Below are positions 56,348 through 64,000 of a stretch of DNA of 64,000 nucleotides, in pieces (the first letter of the stretch is position 1; each line of letters starts with the position of its first letter). Source of the DNA: Sphaerulina vaccinii (lineage: Eukaryota; Ascomycota; Dothideomycetes; Mycosphaerellales; Mycosphaerellaceae). The notes beneath the pieces are model-generated. The model was not told the DNA's origin. It saw only the letters and a program-made list of their open reading frames with translations, and searched no databases. The DNA is taken from NCBI GenBank assembly GCA_022570795.1, contig JAKUDP010000001.1, positions 2,976,001 to 3,040,000 on the forward strand, in the 5' to 3' direction. Position numbers and translations under genes: made by a program.

Positions 56348-58183
56348 ATGCCCGGCGTGATAGTCGAAAGCCAGCCAAAGGCGCGCAAGCCAACCAAAAA
56401 TGAGCAGCGACGAGCGAAAAAGAAGCAGCAGAAACGCGAGGTCAGTTGCCGAATACACGACTCTTCGTCCGCCATATTGACAGAATCCAAGGTTTCGGAA
56501 GCACCAGCACCACCAGCAGATACAGAGATTGCCGGGCGCTCAGAAACCACCGAGCCAGCACAACCGGTAGCACCGTCTGCAAACGACCCGATTCAGGATG
56601 TGCCCGCCATCGAGCTCCAGGACGATATCTCCCTCGATGATCCGCTATACTCGCAATTCGCCGATGTCATCGCCAAGTTCAAGGAGAATGAGAAAGAGGT
56701 CGAGGAGGTGAAAGAGCCTGAGAAGCCGGCTGTGTTCTATGATGACGATGACAATATCCAAGACGAGGATGAAGAAGAAGAGACGAAGAAGCGACTATCA
56801 AAAAAGGCGCGAAAGGCAGCTAACAAATTGAGCATTGCTGAACTGAAGGCCATTGTGCGCAAGCCAGAGATAGTGGAATGGACAGACACCTCGGCCCAGG
56901 ATCCGCGATTGCTGGTCAATATCAAGAGTGCGCGCAATGTCGTGCCGGTGCCGACCCATTGGAGCTTGAAAAGAGAATACCTGAGCAGTAAGCGGGGAAT
57001 AGAAAAGCCAGGATTTGCGCTGCCAAAGTTCATCGCGGAGACGGGTATTGCAGAGATGCGTGATGCAGTCCTTGAGAAGCAGGCAGAGGCGTCACTGAAA
57101 CAGCGAGCGCGAGAACGAGTATCGGGAAAGACTGGAAAGCTCGATATCGATTATCAGAAACTATACGAGGCGTTCTTCCGGCGGCAAACGAAGCCGTCGC
57201 TGACACGCTATGGAGAGGTATACTATGAGGGAAAGGAGTTCGAAACTAATCTGCGACACCTGCGGCCAGGTGAGCTCAGTGAAGAGCTCAAGGAAGCACT
57301 CAACATGCCACCTGGTGCACCACCACCATGGCTCATCAATCAGCAAAAGATCGGGCCTCCCCCTTCATATCCTGCGCTCAAGCTACCTGGGCTGAACGCC
57401 CCACCTCCGCCAGGAGCTCAGTGGGGCTTTCACCCAGGTGGATATGGCAAGCCGCCCGTGGACGATCAGAACAGACCGTTATTCGGAGGCGATGTGTTTG
57501 GAATGTCCGACATGAAGGATGATAAGAAGGATGGTGCTGCTGCTGCCGAGGCCGTAGACAAGACACTATGGGGCGAACTGCAACCGCCAGCTGAGGAGGA
57601 AGAGGAAGAAGAGGAAGAAGACGAGGATGAGGATGAAGAGGAAGAAGATGACGAGTCTGGTACCAAAACTGGCGTGGAGACGCCGTTTGGCGGCACAGAG
57701 ACACCAGGTGGCTTCGCGAGTACCGTTCCGACAGATATTCCTCGTGGATCGAACGATGTCAACCTTCGGAAACAGCGATACGGCACCGAGACAGAAACGT
57801 CGAATCACCATCGCTCGGCCGGAACAGTCCTCAATGAGCGCTCGATTCGTGCAGAGGGCTTCTTTGGTGGAGAGCGTGCATACGACCTCTCTGCGAGTAA
57901 GTCTGGTCCTCCTCCGAATGTACCGGTACTTGGTCAGGAACAGCGTGGCAGCAAGAGGAAGGCTGGTGATGTTGATGTGTCGATGGACGTAGAGGCGCTG
58001 GTCAGAGAAGGCAAGATGAGTAAGGAGGAGCTGCAGCAGATGTATGAGGCGTCGCGAGCAGAGCAGAGCGGTTGGCAAGGAGGAGCAGCGGGAGAAGATC
58101 TGAGTGGACTAGTTGCGGAGGAAAGCGCGAAGAGGCAAAAGCGAGATCGTGAACGAGCACAGAGAGGCAAAGGAGGGCGGTGA
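56348..58183 (+). CDS. CUS1: Splicing factor 3B subunit 2 (SAP145/Cus1)
   Basis: A single exon of 611 residues. The DUF382 core is clear (residues 170-290: LSIAELKAIVRKPEIVEWTD, DPRLLVNIKSARNVVPVPTH, WSLKREYLSSKRGIEKPGFA). The proline-rich PSP domain follows (about 310-375: PGELSEELKEALNMPPGAPP, PALKLPGLNAPPPPGAQWGF). SF3B2 is part of U2 snRNP, where it contacts SF3B4 and the branch-site region. A 21-residue run of Glu/Asp lies near residues 416-436. The C-terminal third is polar. The frame opens at 56348 with a run of Lys/Arg (KNEQRRAKKKQQKRE); a candidate GTCAGT intron there would break the frame and is not used. Confidence 0.9.
   Translation: MPGVIVESQPKARKPTKNEQRRAKKKQQKREVSCRIHDSSSAILTESKVSEAPAPPADTEIAGRSETTEPAQPVAPSANDPIQDVPAIELQDDISLDDPLYSQFADVIAKFKENEKEVEEVKEPEKPAVFYDDDDNIQDEDEEEETKKRLSKKARKAANKLSIAELKAIVRKPEIVEWTDTSAQDPRLLVNIKSARNVVPVPTHWSLKREYLSSKRGIEKPGFALPKFIAETGIAEMRDAVLEKQAEASLKQRARERVSGKTGKLDIDYQKLYEAFFRRQTKPSLTRYGEVYYEGKEFETNLRHLRPGELSEELKEALNMPPGAPPPWLINQQKIGPPPSYPALKLPGLNAPPPPGAQWGFHPGGYGKPPVDDQNRPLFGGDVFGMSDMKDDKKDGAAAAEAVDKTLWGELQPPAEEEEEEEEEDEDEDEEEEDDESGTKTGVETPFGGTETPGGFASTVPTDIPRGSNDVNLRKQRYGTETETSNHHRSAGTVLNERSIRAEGFFGGERAYDLSASKSGPPPNVPVLGQEQRGSKRKAGDVDVSMDVEALVREGKMSKEELQQMYEASRAEQSGWQGGAAGEDLSGLVAEESAKRQKRDRERAQRGKGGR
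57593..57655 (+). repeat. GAA/GAG-rich acidic coding repeat in CUS1
   Basis: 63 bases of GAG, GAA, GAT and GAC codons encode 21 consecutive Glu/Asp residues. Such purine runs are prone to length change between strains. Confidence 0.8.
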
Positions 58184-58638
58184 TTAGTGTAGGGTTGGGT
58201 TGGAATGGGGAGAGTATGAGGCTGGAACGCAGGATACGATCTAGTGGTAGGATGGACTCCAAGGTCAGACTGCGGACAGTACTCAGCCTGGCATGTATGA
58301 TGTGCAAAGAAGGACATAGAGAGTGACTGGATATGACTTCCAGTTCGGCGTGGGAAGCTATTGCATAGTGGAACGTCCAGGAGGATGAACATGAGTACAG
58401 GCTTACAAACGAAGCACCTCGTCGGTGGCATCCACACCTCCGATTATCGAACTGCCTACGACTTACTTTTCGACTCGAATGTTGTCTCTCGGAGCTTCGA
58501 CCTCAGCCCGTGACTAAAGAAAGCCTAAATCTTGGCAGCGTTAGCTTGTTTGGTTGAACCTCAAGTTTTTGGAGGAGAACAGGCTTCGTCAACATCACAT
58601 TCAGCATCTTCTTAGAAAGGACAGCATCTTACCGCAAC
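58184..58638. other. Intergenic region, no gene seen
   Basis: About 455 bp between two + strand genes. Confidence 0.4.
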
Positions 58639-60958
58639 ATGGATCGCGGTGACAGAAGGTATGTACTAACCTCAGAAAGACCTGCATCTCGCAGAATCTG
58701 CATGCGCCAGCATACTGCACTGTCGCTGGACGCGTTCTCCTATGAGCTGTTTCATCCCAGGACCAGCTTCTCCGTCACACTACTCGGCAGTCATACACAT
58801 CGACAGCGAATGATGGAGGCTTCAGGGCGCAATGGACTAATCGAAAGTGCGCAGACGCGTGGAGATACCGCCCGAGGATCAGTACGGCACTGGTCGAGGA
58901 CAGTCTTACAGGCCAGGAAATACCCGCGAACGGAGTCCTGCTCCAGCTCGACTCGGCGGCGACAGCTATCGCGGTGCTAGATCGCCCCCACGACGCAACG
59001 ACTATGCCGATTCCTACAAAGCAGCAGATACCTATCGCGCACCTCGAGGTCGCAGCCGCTCTCCACCTCCACGACGAGACGATGATCGCCTTCAACTGAG
59101 AAGGGACGACGACCGGCTTCCACCACGACGAGACGATGATCGACTGCCTCCTCGCCGCGACGACACATATCGACGACGTTCGCCTTCTGCAGCGCGCTTC
59201 CGCGACGATCGAGTTCCAAGAGGTGGAGACAGCTATAGGGGCAGACCACGATCACCTCCGCCGCTTGCCAGAAGAGAAGACCTTCCCAGAGACGATCTCT
59301 TCAGGAGAGAGCCGGTAAGAGACGATAGAGACTTCCGAGATACGCGCGACTACAGAGACGAGAGGGATACCAGAGCGTATGTTGCACCGGCTACCCGCTC
59401 TCCGCTGCCACGATACAGAGACCGTAGTCCGGCTCCGTTGAAAAGGGCGCGAGAGCAGTCACCGATGTCGAGCAGAGGCAGACGCTCACCTCCACCTGCC
59501 AAGCGGGAGAGGTTAGCAAGTCCTGCACGGCCACGATACGACGACTATCCGCCTTCGAGAGCTGCCAGCCCGCCGCGAAGGAGATTCTCACCAGAACCAA
59601 GAGATCGTCGTGGATATTCTCCCAGTGTGCGAGGTGCTACGAGAGACTACAGATTGCGCTCGCGCTCTCCTCTTGCCAGGAATGAGAGAGGACTCGACCC
59701 TAGAAATGTCGACAACTGGAGACGTCCTGCACCTTCGCCAGCACCACGTCAAGACTACCACGAGTCTGCTGTTAACTCTGGCAATACATCGAGGCGATCA
59801 TCGCCGCCCCCGATCCATCCTAGCAGGCTGAGTCACCTTCCGGCAGAGGATCGAGCACCACCAAGCAGAGGCTCTCCTCTCGATCCATACGATACCAGAG
59901 AGCCATACCGCGCTCCTATTCCAGAGCTTGTTCAGGGACGCATTACGCCGCCACCAGCCAGACACAGCGGACATGCTGAGCTTGATTACGGCAGAGAGCG
60001 AGAAGTTCCACCACCACGCGAACCACGTCGGGACGATGATATGCAGATGCCTATTCGTGCACCTCCGACTGGACCCAGTAGCCAGCGCGCGCTCCCATCT
60101 TCAATGGCACCTCCCACTGGACCTTGTGCAGCTATTGGCGCTCCTTCTGGACCTCGTGGCGCAGCTGCGCCTCCCTCCGGGCCTCGCGGGGCTCCAGCCG
60201 TGAGAGGCGATTTTGCTCCTCGTGGCAGAGGCGGGTTTGGCGCAGACTTTGTACCAAGAGGACGTGGAGGCTTCGGCAGTGGCTTCCGAGGAGGTCGAGG
60301 TGGTGGATTCGGGCGCGGTGGATCGGATGCTGGATTCGGACGTGGTGGAAGCGATGCAGGATATGGTCGAGGAGGCGGAAGCATGGACACTGGATATGGC
60401 GCATCTCGCACCGTGTCAGAGCAGGTCTTCAGCCCGCCCACTGGTCCTTCTGCATCAAGTGCTCAGCCTCCTTCAGGACCTAGGAGTTCCTTTTCTGGAG
60501 GCCAGCCACCTGCTTTCCCTCGTCAGGCATCTGCGAGCGCTGCCAATCCATACCAGCGCACTCAACGCTTTGGAAGCACAGCAGGTCTCAATGGCAACAA
60601 CGATACAGTTATGACAGACATCCCGACCGGACCCAAGGGCGCTCGTCGACCTACTGAGGCTGTCGTCATCACTCCTACAGCCAATAGAGTCCATCCGGCG
60701 ATTGCAGAATTGCCAAAGGTCATTGAAGGTGGTCAGAGAGCTGAACCTGTGGTTGACAGAAGTAAGATCAAGAAACTTGAAGAGGATGCTGAGAGACTGA
60801 GAAGAGAACTTGCGGACAGAGAGACACGCAACAGGAAGAGTACGAGAGATTGGGACAGAGGACAGAGAGAGATGGAGATAGCTGGATTGAGGAGCGAGTT
60901 GGCTGAAGAGGCGCTCAGATCATTGAATGGAGAGTCGGAGAGTCAGGCGGCTTTCTAG
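58639..60958 (+). CDS. Arg/Ser- and RGG-rich protein, probably RNA-associated
   Basis: Exons 58639-58658 and 58855-60958 join in phase 2 to 707 residues; the 20-bp first exon encodes only MDRGDR plus two bases. Residues 40-330 are full of RS/RSP dipeptides and the repeat RRDDDRLPP. Residues 430-460 have three PPTGP/PSGPRGAP motifs. Residues 460-520 are an RGG/GFG box (RGRGGFGADF, RGGRGGGFGRGG). The C-terminal 60 residues are a charged coiled coil (KIKKLEEDAERLRRELADRE). This composition belongs to splicing or mRNP proteins, but there is no RRM. The intron is 196 bp with a GACTAAT branch site; the tiny first exon is the least certain part of the model. Confidence 0.7.
59072..59170 (+). repeat. 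27-bp coding tandem repeat, about 3.5 units
   Basis: Encodes RRDDDRLQL, RRDDDRLPP, RRDDDRLPP and a partial RRDDTY in a row. The DNA copies differ at synonymous positions, indicating an older duplication rather than a recent slippage event. Confidence 0.75.
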
Positions 60959-61290
60959 TAGAGGGCTTGTTTGCACCTTTGGATGATTGCAGGCAGTTGG
61001 GTAGGAATGCGATCAGCAATTTGGAACACTTGCCCCCGCCTCTCAAGTTATAACAGCTTAAAATCTCGCCATTCTCCGAGTGCAGTGATGCATTGTCTAG
61101 CTATGCTATAAGTCACAGCTGCCGTAGTAGTCTCTATCTACTGTTCCATGAGAGTCAAGCTTCCGAACTCCAACCGCTATGCTTTTCTCCTTTTGCCGCT
61201 TCAATACCCAATGCTGAGCTCGTCACCCCAGTCGTAGCTTTCTGATCGAGATCCTTGCCCGCATCCTGTCTCGCTCTCCGAGGAACTGTC
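60959..61290. other. Convergent 3' region, no gene seen
   Basis: About 330 bp between the convergent stop codons of the RGG-protein gene and RPC2. Confidence 0.4.
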
Positions 61291-64000
61291 CTATCCCTCC
61301 CTCGGGAACTCGTCAGCAAGCTGCAGGCTTGCCTTGACGTTCATGCTCATCAGCTCCTGAATGAGAAGCTTCGCAGCATACGGCATCGTCATTCTCACGA
61401 CGGACCGACTGCTCGAACAGCTCTGACACCAGTTATTATACCCCATCATCCCGCAGTTCTGGCAGACGTCCACGTCGTGAGCATCAGAAGAGATCATGAG
61501 TCTCTCCAGCAGCAGTTGACTGGCTCCATATGCAATAAGACAATCACGCTCCATCTCTCCCAATCTCAGACCTCCTTGTCTCGAACGACCTTCCGTAGGT
61601 TGACGCGTCAAGATGGCCCGAGGACCTGTAGCTCGAGCATGCATCTTATCTTGAACCATGTGCTTGAGCTTTTGGTAATAGATTGGTCCGAAGAAGACGT
61701 AGAAAGGCAAGGACTCGCCTGTGATTCCTGAAGTGAGGCAGTCCTTGCCTGAGTATGAGAAGCCGTGTTTGATGAGTACTGCACCCATGTCTTCGACTTT
61801 ACTTCCTCCGAAAGCTGTGCCATATTCTTGTTTTCCTGCCATGACACCGGCCTTTCCAGAGACGAGTTCGAGCATTTTGCCGACTGTCATACGAGATGGG
61901 AAACCGTGAGGGTTCATGATTATGTCTGGTACGACTCCTTGATCAGAGAATGGCATATCTGCCTGTTCGGCGAGCAGACCTACGACACCCTTCTGGCCGT
62001 GGCGAGAAGAGAACTTGTCTCCGATCTCTGGACGACGAGTTTGTCGGGTCTGGATCTTGAGAATGGTATCGTTTCGATCGTTGGCGGTGATCACTACTTT
62101 ATCGGCGTAGCAAGGATCTGGGATCTTGTAGGACATGTGGGCTGGTGACCAGCGCTGCTGGGCGGCGGGGACGGACTGGACTTGGTTGATCGGTGTCTCC
62201 TTCAGCATATACATATCGCCGTTTTCGAGCTCCGAGCCAACTTCGACCAGACCATCTCTGCCGATCTTGCGATGCCGAGAGTTGCTCGGATCGCGGTCGG
62301 CGAGACGGTCTTGATAGCCGTTTTGGTAGGACTTGAGTGGCATGCTGACCTTCTTGAAGACTTGGCAGCGGCCGAATCCACGATCGCACGAGGCTTTGTT
62401 GAGGACAAGAGCATCCTCGATATCGTATCCGGAATAGGACATGACTGCAACGACTGCATTCTGCCCGGCCGGAAGCTTGTCATACTTGACGAGCTCGATC
62501 GTTCGTGTCGTGACCATGGGCTTTTGTGGGTATACCATAAGGTATAAAAGTGTGTCGATCCTCGTAAACTGGTTGTAAGCAATTGCGCCGATGGCTTGCT
62601 TACCCATGGCACCTAAAAGTAGTATCATCAGCGAAGCTCTCTGAAAGTGCAACATCTATTGGTCATTTATCTTCTCTACACTTACATTGATACCTGGAAA
62701 GAAGTTAGTGCATGTAATGTTGATGTATTGATATCAGAACTTACGTGTTTCTCGGTGACTGGTTGTGGTGAGGATATGGGATCAGGCCTGCGACAGCGCC
62801 TAGGATGGTGAAAGGCTCAATCTCCAGATGCGTGTGATCTTGGTTGATCTTATCCTCGTAGACTGCTATGTTTGAGTCGTTCTCCTCGTTAACATCGAGG
62901 TACTCCACAATGCCGCGTGACAGAGCATCGTCAAAGCTCATCGTTCCTTTCCGCAGTGACTCCAAGAAGCGCGCTGTGACTTTGGACTTGCCCTTCTCGA
63001 CCACAATGATTGGTCGACAGACGCGGCCTTCGTCGGTGGCGATATGGACACCGTTGTGATGGTGATTGATGAAGATGCTGACGAACTCCGATATTCTGCC
63101 CATGCGTCTGAACTTTCGAAACCCAAGGAGGAACTGTTTCGGCTGCCTAGTGAGCGCGACTGGTGTACCGTTGAGGAAAATGATATATGCACCATCACCG
63201 TAGATCTCCGTACCAGATGCTGATGTGACGTCCTCTGCTCCGAGCACATACATCATCTTCCGTACCGGACCTTCTTCATCGGCAGTGGTTATGTGTGTCA
63301 TGAGAGCCAGATTCTTCACAAGACCACAGGCTTCTCCTTCGGGCGTATCTGATGTGCACAGCATTCCAAACTGTGATGGCTGCAGAGCACGAGGTCCAGA
63401 CACCTTTCGAGTCTTCTCGAACTGTGAAGTTATACGAGTCATCATACCGAGAGCACTGATATAACTCAGTCGACTGAGTACATGCGTGACTCCAGCACGA
63501 TCCATACGGAAGCGCTTGAGTGTCCAGTTTCCGGTCGAGATCGCACGCTCCATGCCACTAGTAATTCGAGGCTCGATCTGCTCCACGATACGGACTGGAT
63601 CAAACTCTGAGGTTGGGTTATGCTTCTGGAGCATCTTATCCATCGTGGTTGAAATTTGACGAGTGCAGTCCTTGAAAAGGTCCTCGAAGAGTAGCGCCAA
63701 CATCTGCCCAGCCAGTTCCAGACGCTTGTTGCCGACATAGTCACGATCGTCAACCAACTTGGGATCGTTCATGCACATCAGCACCCGCCTCGTCATATGC
63801 GCAATATACAGAGCCTTGGGCCTGAAGTTCAAGCCTTCCACTTCGACGTGCGGAATGATCGTTCCGGCAAGCTTCTCGAGCGCTTTCTGCTTGGGCGTCT
63901 TGTACTCCTCTTTCCTGTTCGCGAATCGATCCGGTTTGATGCGCGCTGCGATGAACTCAAGAGCCTGTTCCTGTGTGAACACGCCCTCCAACGCTGCCAG
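61291..64000 (-). CDS. RET1: RNA polymerase III second-largest subunit RPC2, 5' end beyond window
   Basis: Exons 62745-64000 (cut by the window edge), 62686-62693 and 61291-62612 join in frame to 861 residues. Landmarks include TSDTPEGEACGLVKNLALMT, the Pol III-type [37 protein letters not shown] across the microexon, the hybrid-binding GQKGVVGLLAEQADMPFSDQ, RQGGLRLGEMERDC, and the C-terminal zinc site [25 protein letters not shown] and LADEFP at the tail distinguish it from Rpb2 and Rpa135. The subunit forms half of the active-site cleft that transcribes tRNA and 5S RNA. Introns are 51 bp (62694-62744) and 73 bp (62613-62685). Confidence 0.93.
62613..62685 (-). mobile_element. Probable degenerate introner-like element (73-bp intron)
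   Basis: The 3' part reads TTTCAGAGAGCTTCGCTGAT then TACTACTTTTAG on the minus strand. It matches the tail of copy 1 (TTTCAGAGATCTTTGCTGAC ... TACTACTTTTAG) apart from scattered changes and a short deletion. The 5' part keeps only GTAAG. The foldable middle found in copies 1-3 is missing. Homology is supported by about 34 bases only, so this is a tentative call. Confidence 0.55.
62686..62693 (-). other. 8-nt microexon of RPC2
   Basis: The minus strand reads GTATCAAT between a 51-bp intron (ending TTTCCAG) and a 73-bp intron (starting GTAAGTG). It supplies one base of Thr, all of Tyr and Gln and one base of Cys, restoring the conserved [11 protein letters not shown]. No other splice choice nearby gives this sequence in frame. 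Confidence 0.88.

Noticed and set aside
56436..56478. Possible 43-bp intron (GTCAGT..GACAG) near the start of CUS1
   Set aside because: Removing it shifts the frame into a sequence that stops and lacks the SF3B2 domains; the unspliced frame is continuous.
58659..58854. 196-bp intron of the RGG protein gene as relative of the 196-bp peroxiredoxin intron
   Set aside because: Equal length only; the sequences do not align and the inverted repeat is absent.
59986..60441. Minus-strand frame of 151 codons with many PRPNP/PPRP repeats
   Set aside because: It is the reverse complement of the RGG/PSGPRG coding region of the RGG protein and has no independent support.

Overview
The window reads as gene-dense euchromatin of a filamentous ascomycete. 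Supporting evidence is the short 45-75 bp introns with CTNAC-type branch sites, genes on both strands at 0.2-1.8 kb spacing, and fungal-type families (PNP/NB-ARC/TPR NLR, 2EXR protein, cyanide hydratase, Gis2-type zinc-knuckle protein). Highly similar 150-bp introns in unrelated genes are the hallmark of introner-like elements, best known in Dothideomycetes (Mycosphaerella/Cladosporium relatives). I therefore infer that class, with moderate confidence. Exon joins below were worked out by hand from splice signals, phase and protein continuity.

Layout. 1-6.3 kb: tail of a sugar transporter, a multi-pass membrane protein carrying introner copy 1, a secreted protein of unknown function, ATG16 and a membrane-anchored ubiquitin protease. 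6.5-11.1 kb: ribosome-assembly factor ALB1 and serine palmitoyltransferase LCB2. 12.1-18.7 kb: one very large NLR-like gene (PNP, NB-ARC, TPR and a long unassigned C-terminal region). 18.8-31.2 kb: mostly membrane, secreted and accessory genes (Cys-rich type I membrane protein, 2EXR protein, M28 peptidase, flavin-reductase-like protein, small Cys-rich secreted protein, GPI-anchored protein), with VPS38/UVRAG among them. 31.5-42.7 kb: a YML020W-like hydrolase, a peroxiredoxin with an odd 3' end, a cyanide hydratase/nitrilase, a DHA1 MFS transporter and a conserved hypothetical. 44.3-64 kb: informational and regulatory genes, namely an SREBP-type bHLH factor, SAE2/CtIP, an F-box protein, GIS2/CNBP, a SLIP-GC-like dynamin-family GTPase with introner copies 2 and 3, splicing factor SF3B2/CUS1, an RS/RGG protein and the 3' part of RNA polymerase III subunit RPC2.

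The most interesting structure is a family of introner-like introns. Copies 1 and 2 are each exactly 150 bp and 87% identical by hand count, yet lie 52.8 kb apart in unrelated genes. Copy 3 is divergent, 144 bp, and keeps nested inverted repeats. A 73-bp intron in RPC2 looks like a shrunken fourth copy and leaves an 8-nt microexon. Other points worth a second look are the NLR extension, a 55-codon open frame directly behind the peroxiredoxin stop codon, and an M28 peptidase in which the first metal-binding His is replaced by Arg. ATG16 and VPS38/UVRAG are the two autophagy-related genes present. I saw no classical transposon, CRISPR array, tRNA or rRNA gene.
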